From Bacteroidota bacterium (GTDB lineage Bacteria > Bacteroidota > Bacteroidia > Bacteroidales > Prolixibacteraceae), in contig JAEWME010000311.1 of assembly GCA_023393265.1 (NCBI GenBank), positions 1 to 16,971 on the forward strand: a stretch of 16,971 nt of DNA, given 5' to 3'. Position numbers and translations under genes: made by a program. Below are positions 1 to 7,168 of the stretch, piece by piece. Below the pieces are notes generated by a model that saw nothing but the letters and a program-made list of their open reading frames with translations, made no database searches and was not told the DNA's origin. Numbering within the stretch: the stretch's first letter is position 1; each line of letters starts with the position of its first letter.

Positions 1-401
1 CCATTGAGGCTACCGAACTTAGCATTACAAAACTGAAAGCAGTAGGTGTAAAAGTATTGATTACCGAATGGGATATTTCGATGCTTCCAAGCCCATATGA
101 AGGAGCAAACATCGCTGCAAACTTCAAATACTCAGAAAAAATGGACCCTTACCGCGAAGCGATACCCGATTCTGTTCAGCAAAAATGGGATAAACGGGTG
201 CTGGATATGTTTGAACTTTTCCTGAAACACCGCGATGTGGTTGACCGTGTAACTGTATGGGGGCTGAACGACAATACTACCTGGCTGAATAATTTCCCTA
301 TCAGGGGACGAAAAGATTATCCTGTGCTTTTTGACCGCAACAACCAGCGCAAACCAGTGGTAGACGAAATGATTAAACTGGCTGAAAAATATAAAAAATG
401 A
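1..401 (+). CDS. Endo-1,4-beta-xylanase, glycoside hydrolase family 10, C-terminal part (5' end outside window)
   Basis: The reading frame is open from the left edge (first full codon at 3) and ends with TGA at 399-401, so only the last 132 residues are visible. GH10 enzymes cut internal beta-1,4 bonds of xylan by a retaining mechanism. The visible piece carries the diagnostic nucleophile segment, KVLITEWDIS, with the catalytic Glu encoded at 66-68. Further on is VWGLNDNTTWL, the conserved aromatic segment near the end of the TIM barrel, followed by a YPVLFDRNNQRKPV ending typical of the family's C-terminus. The general acid Glu and any signal peptide lie upstream of the window. The gene overlaps the next one by 4 bases (ATGA), which implies translational coupling with a GH43 enzyme and a shared role in xylan breakdown. 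Family assignment is firm; the exact substrate (xylan, arabinoxylan or mixed-linkage glucan) is not decided by the sequence. Confidence 0.93.
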   Translation, partial: IEATELSITKLKAVGVKVLITEWDISMLPSPYEGANIAANFKYSEKMDPYREAIPDSVQQKWDKRVLDMFELFLKHRDVVDRVTVWGLNDNTTWLNNFPIRGRKDYPVLFDRNNQRKPVVDEMIKLAEKYKK

Positions 402-1366
402 AAAAAGCGAAGTACTTAGTTGAAAATGATTTTATGGCTGACCCGGCCGTGCATGTATTTGACGGAAAGCTATATATATATCCATCACACGACAGAGAAT
501 CCGGCATTCCGGAAAACGACAATGGCGATCATTTCGACATGAACGATTACCATGTTTTCTCAACGGCAGACATCGAAAATGAGCCACTCACAGATCATGG
601 CGTGGTGCTGAAAGTAAGCGATATTCCCTGGGCAGGGCGCCAGTTGTGGGATTGCGACGTCGCACATAAAAACGGTAAATACTACATGTATTATCCATTG
701 AAAGACAAAACAGATATTTTCAGGATTGGAGTTGCTGTTTCTGAGAGCCCCGCAGGTCCGTTCGTACCGCAACCCGACCCCATCAGAGGAAGTTACAGCA
801 TCGACCCTGCTGTATTTGAAGATACTGACGGGACTCATTACATGTATTTTGGCGGATTATGGGGAGGTCAGTTACAACGCTACAAAGAGAACAAGGCTCT
901 GGAGTGCGCTTATTTGCCTTCAGGAGAAGAACTGGCTTTGCCCTCAAGGGTTGTTCGTTTGTCGGACGATATGTTGGGTTTTGCCGAAGAACCAAAGCCG
1001 GTAATCATTCTCAACCAGGATGGCACGCCGATGAAAGCAGATCAACCCAACCGGTTTTTCGAAGCGTCGTGGATGCACCGCTACAATGGCAAATATTATT
1101 ATTCCTATTCAACCGGCGATACGCATTTGCTGTGTTATGCCACCGGCGATAATCCTTATGGCCCGTTCACCTACCAGGGCGTTATTTTGACACCGGTAGT
1201 AGGCTGGACAACGCACCACGCGATTGCAGAATTTAAAGGGAAATGGTACCTGTTTCATCACGACAGTGTCCCTTCGGGAGGAAGGACCTGGCTACGAAGC
1301 CTGAAAGTGGCCGAGCTTGAATACAACCCTGACGGGAGCATTAAAACCATCGAAGGGCAGAAATAA
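398..1366 (+). CDS. Glycoside hydrolase family 43 (beta-xylosidase / alpha-L-arabinofuranosidase)
   Basis: This 322-residue five-bladed beta-propeller glycosidase probably removes xylose or arabinose from xylo-oligosaccharides with inversion of configuration. The three GH43 carboxylates can be placed: the general base Asp15 in FMADPAVHVF, the pKa-modulating Asp136 in YSIDPAVFED, and the general acid Glu222 in RFFEASWMH. His274 in TTHHAIAEF is the residue that usually binds the central metal. The protein starts directly with the catalytic domain; no signal peptide or lipobox precedes it, so it is probably cytoplasmic and acts on imported oligosaccharides released by the upstream xylanase. Its ATG lies inside the end of the GH10 gene (4-base overlap), so the two are one transcript. 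Length matches single-domain GH43 proteins. The split between xylosidase and arabinofuranosidase activity cannot be made from sequence alone. Confidence 0.93.
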   Translation: MKKAKYLVENDFMADPAVHVFDGKLYIYPSHDRESGIPENDNGDHFDMNDYHVFSTADIENEPLTDHGVVLKVSDIPWAGRQLWDCDVAHKNGKYYMYYPLKDKTDIFRIGVAVSESPAGPFVPQPDPIRGSYSIDPAVFEDTDGTHYMYFGGLWGGQLQRYKENKALECAYLPSGEELALPSRVVRLSDDMLGFAEEPKPVIILNQDGTPMKADQPNRFFEASWMHRYNGKYYYSYSTGDTHLLCYATGDNPYGPFTYQGVILTPVVGWTTHHAIAEFKGKWYLFHHDSVPSGGRTWLRSLKVAELEYNPDGSIKTIEGQK

Positions 1367-1372
1367 ACGATC

Positions 1373-1407
1373 GGCATTTTCAGAAAAAATTTTCAGGAAA
1401 ATATGCC
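1373..1407 (+). terminator. Possible weak hairpin after the GH43 gene
   Basis: The arms GGCATTTTC (1373-1381) and GAAAATATGCC (1397-1407) pair with a two-base bulge just after the GH43 stop codon. No T-run follows, so this may be a processing or pausing hairpin rather than a true terminator. The 95-base gap to the next gene leaves it open whether that gene belongs to the same transcript. Confidence 0.25.
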
Positions 1408-1426
1408 TGAGTTGTAACGGAAACTG

Positions 1427-1486
1427 AAATCAGGAGTCTTTATTCATCGAAACACTATTTCATGAAAACAAGACTCCTGATTTTTT
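1427..1486 (+). promoter_or_regulatory. Long perfect inverted repeat with T-run enclosing the DUF5916 start codon
   Basis: The left arm AAATCAGGAGTCTT (1427-1440) is the exact reverse complement of the right arm AAGACTCCTGATTT (1470-1483), a 14-bp perfect stem. The 29-base loop (1441-1469) contains the ATG at 1462. The right arm encodes the first residues of the signal peptide, and six T residues (1481-1486) overlap and follow it. In RNA this would resemble an intrinsic terminator placed across the start codon, so it could act as an attenuator or hold the initiation region in a closed loop. The structure is seen directly; its regulatory role is inferred. Confidence 0.5.
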
Positions 1487-4092
1487 GCCTTGCAGCCTTG
1501 CTATCGCACAATTTATTCGCGGACGACCCCGTAAAAAAAGAATATTATGTGGGCGATTGTCAGAAGAACGAAATTACGATTGACGGAAAACTTGACGAAC
1601 CAGCCTGGCTGAAAGCCACCTGGATGGACGACTTTGTTCAGTATGAGCCAAACGAAGGAAAAAAGCCGCACCAAAAAACCGAATTTGCCATTTTAGTTGA
1701 CGACTATTTTCTGTATGTCGGCTTTAAATGCTGGGATACAAGCCCCAACAGCATTGTGCGCCGCCTGACTCCAAGAGACCAGTCGGATGGCGATTTGGTT
1801 GCGGTACAGATTGACTCATACAACGACAAACGATCCGGCTTTTCATTTTTTCTGAGCGTTGCCGGAACAAAACACGATTACTTCATCAGCAACGATGGCG
1901 AAAATGAAGACAATACCTGGGACCCGATTTGGATGGGGAAAACAAGCCAGGATCAATCGGGCTGGTACGCCGAAATCAGAATCCCGCTCACCCAACTTCG
2001 TTTTGAAGGAAGCGGCGAACAAACCTGGGGACTTCAGCTTGCCCGGCAGTTATTCAGGAAACAGGAAGTGAGTGTTTGGCAACCCGCTCCCAAACAGAAA
2101 TCGGGATGGGTGTCGCAGTTTGGACAATTGAAAGGACTGAAGGACCTGAAATCTCGGAAAGTGGCAGACTTTACACCATACGTGGTTGCCCGTACCGACC
2201 GTTACGAAAAAGAACCTGAAAACCCTTTCAGAAAAAGCGGACATAAAAACGAACTGAATGGCGGTGTTGACGGTAAAATTGGGATAACCAACAATTTAAC
2301 GCTCGATTTCACCATCAATCCTGATTTTGGACAGGTAGAGGCAGACCCGTCGCAGGTGAACCTGACTTCTTTCGAGACCTTTTTTCAGGAAAAAAGACCT
2401 TTCTTCATCGAAGGCAAAAATATACTTAGCTTCCCGCTCAACTTTGGCGATGGCGACATCGCATCGGAAAACCTGTTTTATTCGCGAAGAATCGGACGCC
2501 GCCCGCACTACAGCCCCGACCTGAATGACGATGAATACATGAAAGCACCGGAATTTACAAGTATTCTGGGAGCGGCCAAAGTAACCGGAAAAACACGAAC
2601 CGGCTGGTCGGTTGGTTTGCTTGAGAGCCTCACTTCGGAAGAATTTGCACGCATCAGCAATGGGTCGGAACGATCTGTGATGATTGAGCCATTTACCAAC
2701 TACGCGATTGGCCGTGTGCAAAAAGACTTCGATCAGGGTAATACGATGATCGGTGGAATGCTGACAGCTGTAAACCGGAACCTGGCAGAAAAACAGATCG
2801 ATTACCTGCATAAATCGGCCTATACCGGCGGAATCGACTTCGTGCACAAGTGGCACAACAAAGACTGGGAATTCGATTTTAGCGCCTATATCAGTCGCGT
2901 GGAAGGAAGCAGGGAAGCCATCAGCGAAACCCAGAAATCGTGGATACACAATTTTCAACGGCCCGATGCCACCTTCGTGAAATACGACTCAACCCGCACC
3001 AGCCTGATGGGACAAGGTGGCAAAATTGTGCTGGGTAAATATGGCGGAAAACTCAAATTTCTGGCCGCAACCGCGTGGAAATCACCCAGTCTTGAACTGA
3101 ACGACGTAGGTTACATGCGCATGGCCGACGACATTCTGGAAGTTGTTTGGGTTGGCTATCGCATTTACGAACCATTTTTTATTTTCAGGAACCTGAACCT
3201 GAATTTTAACCAATGGCTTGAATGGAATTTTGCAGGGGATATCACTGCTCCCGGAGGAAATATAAACGCCCATATGCAATTTAAAAATTACTGGACACTG
3301 AGTTTCGGGCTTAATTACGATGGAGACGGTATTTCAACAACTGAACTGCGCGGCGGACCAGCCCTTAAATATTCAGGCAATAAAAACCTTTGGCTGGATT
3401 TGGGCTCGAACGAAAGAAAGAAACTGACCGTTGAAGCCGAATTCGGTGCACAGCAAGGAAACAAAAGTGGATCGAGAAATTCGCAGAGTTACGGTTTGGG
3501 GCTTGGCTACCGGCCTCTGGAAAACCTGAAAATTAGCCTGATGCCAAATTTCGCCATTAGCGAAGATGAACTTCAATATGTCGATCAGTTTGAATACGGA
3601 ACAAAAACCGACTACCTTTTTGCCCGCATCAACCAGAAAACGCTGAGCGCTTCGGTGAGGATCAATTACAACATCACACCCGACCTGAGCATCCAATACT
3701 GGGGACAACCATTTGTTTCGAGCGGAAAGTACACCGATTTTAAACGCATAACCGATGGAAAGGCGGCCAAATATAACGACCGCTTTCATTTGCTTACAAC
3801 GAGCGAATTAAGCTATATCGCTCCGGACGAGACCTACCAGGTTTCGGATCTGACAGGAAGCGAATTGTATCGTTTCGATCAGCCCGATTTTAATGTGAAA
3901 GAATTTCTTTCGAATATGGTTTTAAGATGGGAATACCGGCCAGGATCGGCGCTTTACCTCGTTTGGTCTCAAAACCGAAACCAGTCAGTCTCCAATGGTA
4001 GCTTTCATTTCAGGCAAGACCTGAACAAACTGTTTGACGAAAAGCCTTACAACGTGTTTCTGGTGAAGCTTTCATACAGGCTTGGACGATAG
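1462..4092 (+). CDS. Exported CBM9-like / DUF5916 domain protein, predicted outer-membrane barrel
   Basis: The 876-residue product begins with a signal peptide cleaved after about Ala20 (LFA-DDP). Residues of about 35-225 form a CBM9-like beta-sandwich (IDGKLDEPAWLKA, later WYAEIRIPLTQLRF), a fold that binds sugar termini in xylanases. From about residue 235 comes the DUF5916 region with its signature: NPDFGQVEADPSQVNLTSFE and then EKRPFFIEG at about 310-318. The remainder alternates aromatic and polar residues as in transmembrane beta-strands (for example LNLNFNQWLEWNF) and ends in VKLSYRLGR, suitable for an outer-membrane barrel. No enzymatic activity is known for this family. Lying just after a GH10-GH43 pair, it may serve xylan binding or uptake, but the 95-base gap and the start-codon hairpin mean it could be independently controlled. 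Domain calls are strong; the function is unknown. Confidence 0.88.
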   Translation: MKTRLLIFCLAALLSHNLFADDPVKKEYYVGDCQKNEITIDGKLDEPAWLKATWMDDFVQYEPNEGKKPHQKTEFAILVDDYFLYVGFKCWDTSPNSIVRRLTPRDQSDGDLVAVQIDSYNDKRSGFSFFLSVAGTKHDYFISNDGENEDNTWDPIWMGKTSQDQSGWYAEIRIPLTQLRFEGSGEQTWGLQLARQLFRKQEVSVWQPAPKQKSGWVSQFGQLKGLKDLKSRKVADFTPYVVARTDRYEKEPENPFRKSGHKNELNGGVDGKIGITNNLTLDFTINPDFGQVEADPSQVNLTSFETFFQEKRPFFIEGKNILSFPLNFGDGDIASENLFYSRRIGRRPHYSPDLNDDEYMKAPEFTSILGAAKVTGKTRTGWSVGLLESLTSEEFARISNGSERSVMIEPFTNYAIGRVQKDFDQGNTMIGGMLTAVNRNLAEKQIDYLHKSAYTGGIDFVHKWHNKDWEFDFSAYISRVEGSREAISETQKSWIHNFQRPDATFVKYDSTRTSLMGQGGKIVLGKYGGKLKFLAATAWKSPSLELNDVGYMRMADDILEVVWVGYRIYEPFFIFRNLNLNFNQWLEWNFAGDITAPGGNINAHMQFKNYWTLSFGLNYDGDGISTTELRGGPALKYSGNKNLWLDLGSNERKKLTVEAEFGAQQGNKSGSRNSQSYGLGLGYRPLENLKISLMPNFAISEDELQYVDQFEYGTKTDYLFARINQKTLSASVRINYNITPDLSIQYWGQPFVSSGKYTDFKRITDGKAAKYNDRFHLLTTSELSYIAPDETYQVSDLTGSELYRFDQPDFNVKEFLSNMVLRWEYRPGSALYLVWSQNRNQSVSNGSFHFRQDLNKLFDEKPYNVFLVKLSYRLGR

Positions 4093-4113
4093 AGAAACAA
4101 ACCACAACCGCCT

Positions 4114-4150
4114 AAAATCCTTTTGCTTTGCGAGAGGATTTTCTTATTTT
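4114..4150 (+). terminator. Hairpin terminator after the DUF5916 gene
   Basis: AAAATCCT (4114-4121) pairs perfectly with AGGATTTT (4135-4142), an 8-bp stem with a 13-base loop, followed by a T-rich stretch (CTTATTTT, to 4150). It starts 21 bases after the stop codon at 4092. It also overlaps the likely hexokinase promoter. Confidence 0.5.
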
Positions 4151-4167
4151 AGCCCACATTGATCAAT
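4122..4167 (+). promoter_or_regulatory. Candidate hexokinase promoter with a palindrome near the start site
   Basis: TTTG at 4122-4125 and TATTTTAG at 4145-4152 are 19 bases apart and resemble the Bacteroidota -33 (TTTG) and -7 (TAnnTTTG) elements, with one mismatch in the -7 box. About six bases downstream, where transcription would start, lies the perfect 10-bp palindrome ATTGATCAAT (4158-4167), a possible operator. The palindrome could also be chance in AT-rich DNA. Confidence 0.4.
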
Positions 4168-4189
4168 CATTAAATCTAATAAACGAATC

Positions 4190-5386
4190 ATGAAAAACCA
4201 ATTTGCACTAAGCAATCAACAACTGCTGGATATTGCCAATGACCTCAGGCAGAAAATTGAAACCGGCCTTCAGACCGACGGAACTGAAATCAAATGTTTG
4301 CCAACCTACATCCATCCGAAGAAAGACGGCATCGAAGGCGAAGCAACTGTTTTCGACCTTGGCGGAACCAATTTCAGGGCGGCAGTCGTTTCGGTTGGTA
4401 ATGAAACAAAAATCACCGGGCTTGCTGAAAAAAACATCACCGAAATGAAAAGTGCCGGATTCACCGAAGAAGATCTTTACACTTCTCAGGCACACATCAT
4501 CAACCAACTTAGCCTACCGAAAAACTCACCTATCGGCTATTGTTTTTCGTACCCGGCCGAATCGATGCTGAACGGCGATGCCGAACTGATTAAATGGACC
4601 AAGGGCGTAAACATTGCCGGAATGGAAGGCAAACCAGTTGGCGAACCACTGGTTGAGTACCTGAATGAAAACACAAACTGCACATTCAACAAGATAGCTG
4701 TTGTAAACGACACCATCACCAGCTTGTTTGCAGGCCTGATGAACCCCGGATATGATGCTTATGTTGGCCTCATCGTCGGAACCGGAACAAACATGGCAAC
4801 TTTCTTCCCTTCGGAATACATTCCGAAAATTAAAAATCTGGAAGGATGGAGCGGCGAAACTCCGGTGAACCTCGAATCGGGCAATTTCAATCCGCCACAC
4901 CTCACCGCTTACGATGCTGAAGTGGACGAAAATTCTGACAACAAAGGCTTCCAGAAATTTGAAAAAGCCATCTCCGGAATGTACCTCGGCCGCATTTTCC
5001 GTGCTGTTTTCCCGAACGACGGACTGGATGTGAAGCTCGACGCTGCAAGTTTGAGCAAGATGATGAACAACCCGGAAGATTACACCCTGGAATATGTTGA
5101 AACTGCATTCCAGATATACGAACGCTCTGCCAAACTCGTCGCTGCCTCAATCGTTGGTCTGGTTCAGAACCTTCACAGCGCGTACCCTTCGGTAAAAAAA
5201 GTACAGGTTTTAGCCGAGGGCAGCCTTTTCTGGAGCAGCGTAAAAACCCACAATGCCCGTTATGTCGAAATCGTGAACGCCACGATCAAAGAACTGTTGG
5301 CCGAGCTTAACCTTGACGCGACTGTAGAGGTTTCTCGCATCGAAAATGCAAACCTGATCGGTGCTGCGATGTCGGTGCTGTCGTAA
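4190..5386 (+). CDS. Hexokinase (eukaryotic-type hexokinase family)
   Basis: This 398-residue cytoplasmic enzyme phosphorylates glucose or related hexoses with ATP, feeding glycolysis. The phosphate-1 loop VFDLGGTNFRAAVV covers residues 54-67, with DLGGTNFR at 56-63. The sugar-binding segment is YCFSYPAE (117-124), and the catalytic Asp is Asp174 in VVNDTITSLFAG. The second nucleotide loop is IVGTGTNMATFF (195-206), and AEGSLFW (342-348) is the adenosine-side motif. It is about 50-60 residues shorter than yeast or mammalian catalytic units but normal for bacterial members of this family, and distinct from ROK-type glucokinases. It has its own candidate promoter and a strong terminator, so it is probably monocistronic. 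Placement after hemicellulose genes is consistent with sugar catabolism, though xylose itself is not the expected substrate. Confidence 0.93.
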   Translation: MKNQFALSNQQLLDIANDLRQKIETGLQTDGTEIKCLPTYIHPKKDGIEGEATVFDLGGTNFRAAVVSVGNETKITGLAEKNITEMKSAGFTEEDLYTSQAHIINQLSLPKNSPIGYCFSYPAESMLNGDAELIKWTKGVNIAGMEGKPVGEPLVEYLNENTNCTFNKIAVVNDTITSLFAGLMNPGYDAYVGLIVGTGTNMATFFPSEYIPKIKNLEGWSGETPVNLESGNFNPPHLTAYDAEVDENSDNKGFQKFEKAISGMYLGRIFRAVFPNDGLDVKLDAASLSKMMNNPEDYTLEYVETAFQIYERSAKLVAASIVGLVQNLHSAYPSVKKVQVLAEGSLFWSSVKTHNARYVEIVNATIKELLAELNLDATVEVSRIENANLIGAAMSVLS

Positions 5387-5413
5387 AGATTTTTATATAC
5401 TGAATCATATTTT

Positions 5414-5449
5414 ACTGAGCAGGTGACTTCGAGTCACCTGCTCAGTTTG
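5414..5449 (+). terminator. Strong intrinsic terminator of the hexokinase gene
   Basis: ACTGAGCAGGTGACT (5414-5428) is followed by the loop TCG and the exact reverse complement (5432-5446), giving a perfect 15-bp stem that runs into TTG. It lies 28 bases after the stop codon. The near-symmetric stem (A-rich before, T-rich after only weakly) favours plus-strand use. Confidence 0.85.
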
Positions 5450-5460
5450 CTTCAACCTAA

Positions 5461-5748
5461 ATCAGAACTCTATTAAAATCACTTTATCGCTACCGGCTCG
5501 TGAATACCCAAACCGGAGAACTTTACCGTATCCCGGTATCGAAACAAATGCCTGAAAATAAATTAAGCTATTGCGAACAGGAAATTTTGCAACTTCTGGC
5601 TACAGGATTGATAAGCAAAGAGATTGCCAACAAACTATATATCAGCGTCAACACTGCCAATTTCCACCGGTAACGAATTATCGAAAAGCTCAATGTGAGC
5701 AATACCGCCGAAGCCGTTCAGCATGCCGGAAGACTGGGATTGATATAA
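5461..5748 (+). pseudogene. Remnant of a LuxR-type (GerE) helix-turn-helix regulator with an in-frame stop
   Basis: The frame from 5461 to 5748 reads as the C-terminal end of a two-part Bacteroidota regulator. It runs from a linker (LVNTQTGELYRIP) into a full LuxR HTH: EQEILQLLATGLISKEIANK, then LYISVNTANFHR, a TAA stop at 5671-5673, and RIIEKLNVSNTAEAVQHAGR ending at TAA 5746-5748. Relatives have Gln (CAA) or a similar residue at the stop, between HR and RII, so a single C-to-T change explains it. The N-terminal sensor portion is missing: the frame closes at 5458-5460, directly after the hexokinase terminator. An ATG at 5548 could still give 41 residues, but these lack the second half of the HTH. 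The otherwise intact coding frame suggests recent decay. Confidence 0.75.
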
Positions 5749-5805
5749 CCCAGGTTGCACGCAACTTCGTGATTCCCTTTTGCGTCTTGACTAAAAACTC
5801 AGCTT

Positions 5806-6213
5806 ATGAAATTTTTGATTTTACCTTTCCTGATTTACTTCCTGATATTTACTTCCTGCAGCAAAGACAACGAGACAAATGCTGCACTTTATCAAACCTG
5901 GGAGGTGAAAGATTTTATATCGCTCGAATCGGTAGCTTACCCTAAAAATGAGGATGTGAAAATATTACTCACCTTCTCGAAAAACGGTTCGTACAACCTG
6001 AAGCTTGACATTAACAGTTGCGGCGGACAGTTTAAGACATCAGGCGTAAACGGGATTTCTATCGGTTCAACTGCATGCACCGAAGCCTGTTGCGACAGTC
6101 CCTTTTCAGTAAAAGTGGCCTCGATGCTTTCGAAGGTAACGAGCTACCAGATTGACAAAAATTCGCTCCGGCTCGAAGTGCCGCAATGGGGATTCATTGA
6201 ACTGGAAAGGTGA
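5806..6213 (+). CDS. Small lipoprotein with a META-like domain
   Basis: The 135-residue product has a lipoprotein signal peptide with lipobox IFTSC, making Cys18 the lipidated residue. SKDNETN after it is a short tether. The rest resembles the META/HslJ fold: an opening WEVKDF segment, a central NSCGGQF (the usual CN-x-F-x-G position), STACTEACCDSPF where META proteins have T-x-MAC, and a closing YQIDKNSLRLEVP strand. It has five further cysteines in the mature part, so disulfides are plausible. META-domain proteins are small beta-sheet envelope proteins linked to stress resistance, but most have no defined role. It stands alone between the LuxR remnant and a small membrane-protein gene; a hairpin at 6254-6278 may end the transcript. 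The lipoprotein call is firm; the META call is moderate. Confidence 0.75.
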   Translation: MKFLILPFLIYFLIFTSCSKDNETNAALYQTWEVKDFISLESVAYPKNEDVKILLTFSKNGSYNLKLDINSCGGQFKTSGVNGISIGSTACTEACCDSPFSVKVASMLSKVTSYQIDKNSLRLEVPQWGFIELER

Positions 6214-6253
6214 ACCAATTTGATTTCTGAAAAATGGCAAGTGCCTGATATTC

Positions 6254-6291
6254 TCAGGATAAAAAAGATAAATCCTGAAAGCTAATTTTTT
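6254..6291 (+). terminator. Probable terminator after the META-like lipoprotein gene
   Basis: TCAGGAT (6254-6260) pairs with ATCCTGA (6272-6278) around an 11-base A-rich loop, and a run of six T residues follows at about 6286-6291. It lies 40 bases after the stop codon. Confidence 0.45.
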
Positions 6292-6347
6292 AAAGAATAT
6301 TGTTAAATTTAATAGTTGAAATTTTTTTAACTAAAAAACAATATTTT

Positions 6348-6644
6348 ATGAGCGGAGAAGGTCACATCGCGGACATGATCACGCGAATGAAAAACAACGA
6401 AGCGACCAGGCAAGAACGCAAAGCTCGTCAGAAAAAACTTAACGATGCCTACAGGGAAGGGAAAGGAGCCAACCCTCACATCAAGCTGACGGAGGAGGTA
6501 ATTGCCCCGGAAACGATGGACGTCTTGAAAAACGACATCAGGAGAAAAGCTTCCAGCGAAAGAAAATCGCAACTGATTGAAACCATTGCTACAACTGCCA
6601 TCATTCTGTTGATAATTGCGCTGGCATTCGTCCTGATTGTTTAA
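6348..6644 (+). CDS. Small C-terminally anchored membrane protein of unknown function
   Basis: The 98-residue protein starts at the ATG of MSGEGHIADM. An upstream in-frame TTG (6300) would add 16 hydrophobic residues, but it falls in AT-rich leader DNA and is unlikely. The N-terminal 75 residues are highly charged and probably helical (for example RMKNNEATRQERKARQKK). Residues 76-98 form a single C-terminal transmembrane helix (IATTAIILLIIALAFVLIV), so the protein is probably tail-anchored with a cytosolic head. I have an impression that short proteins opening with M-S/G-GEG-x(3)-M-I-x(3)-K-x-N occur widely in Bacteroidota, but this is from memory and no function is known to me. The gene ends 4 bases from the convergent queF gene, with no room for a terminator between them. 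Confidence 0.7.
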   Translation: MSGEGHIADMITRMKNNEATRQERKARQKKLNDAYREGKGANPHIKLTEEVIAPETMDVLKNDIRRKASSERKSQLIETIATTAIILLIIALAFVLIV

Positions 6645-6648
6645 ACAA

Positions 6649-7119
6649 CTACCGGTTATCTATTTTCTCCGGATACAGATCGTGATTCATCATTCGGTAT
6701 TCTGCCATTTGCTCGTATTTGGTACCCGGCTTTCCGTAGTTGCAATACGGATCGATGCTAAGACCACCGCGAGGCAAAAATTTGCCGGTTACTTCAATGT
6801 ATTTGGGGTCCATTAAAGCAATCAGGTCTTTCATGATGATGTTGATACAATCTTCGTGAAAAGCGCCATGGTTGCGGAAACTAAACAGGTATAGCTTCAG
6901 GCTCTTACTCTCCACCAGCTTTTTATCGGGAATGTAGCTCAAGTAAACTGTCGAAAAATCAGGCTGTCCGGTAATCGGGCAGAGACTGGTAAATTCAGGG
7001 CAATTAAATTTCACCCAAGTATCGTTTTCAGGGTGCTTGTTATCGAAACTTTCCAGCATTTCGCTACTATATTCAAACAAGTATTTTGTTTCTTTTCCCA
7101 GGTTTTTTAAGTCGTTCAT
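6649..7119 (-). CDS. queF: NADPH-dependent 7-cyano-7-deazaguanine (preQ0) reductase, QueF type I
   Basis: QueF reduces the nitrile of preQ0 to the aminomethyl group of preQ1, the last free-base step of queuosine synthesis. The 156-residue length is that of the short, unfused type I enzyme. Cys47 in FTSLCPITGQPDF is the thioimide-forming nucleophile, and Asp54 in the same segment is the proton donor. The NADPH-binding QueF motif appears as ESKSLKLYLFSFRNHGAFHE (residues 70-89), with His88-Glu89 also part of the active site. The C-terminal PRGGLSIDPY region is also typical. It lies 76 bases downstream of queC in the same direction, so co-transcription is likely despite the repeat-rich spacer. 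It converges on the small membrane-protein gene with a 4-base gap. Confidence 0.96.
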   Translation of the reverse strand: MNDLKNLGKETKYLFEYSSEMLESFDNKHPENDTWVKFNCPEFTSLCPITGQPDFSTVYLSYIPDKKLVESKSLKLYLFSFRNHGAFHEDCINIIMKDLIALMDPKYIEVTGKFLPRGGLSIDPYCNYGKPGTKYEQMAEYRMMNHDLYPEKIDNR

Positions 7120-7126
7120 GATATTG

Positions 7127-7154
7127 TTGCGAGTTATGAGTTACGTGTTGCGAG
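7127..7154. repeat. Degenerate 7-bp tandem repeat (four units) between queC and queF
   Basis: Four heptamers lie head to tail: TTGCGAG, TTATGAG, TTACGTG, TTGCGAG (7127-7133, 7134-7140, 7141-7147, 7148-7154). Units 1 and 4 are identical, giving a 12-bp direct repeat (7125-7136 and 7146-7157). It lies directly upstream of the queF start codon. Its length could vary by slippage and alter the spacing ahead of queF. Confidence 0.7.
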
Positions 7155-7168
7155 TTAAAGTAACCTTG

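Noticed and set aside
2296..2958. A 220-codon open frame on the minus strand
   Set aside because: It lies wholly inside the well-supported DUF5916 gene and its translation has Cys/Phe-rich, domain-less composition typical of an antisense shadow.
4158..4167. The palindrome ATTGATCAAT as a defined operator
   Set aside because: A single 10-bp AT-rich palindrome with no second copy in the window is weak evidence; kept only as a note on the hexokinase promoter.
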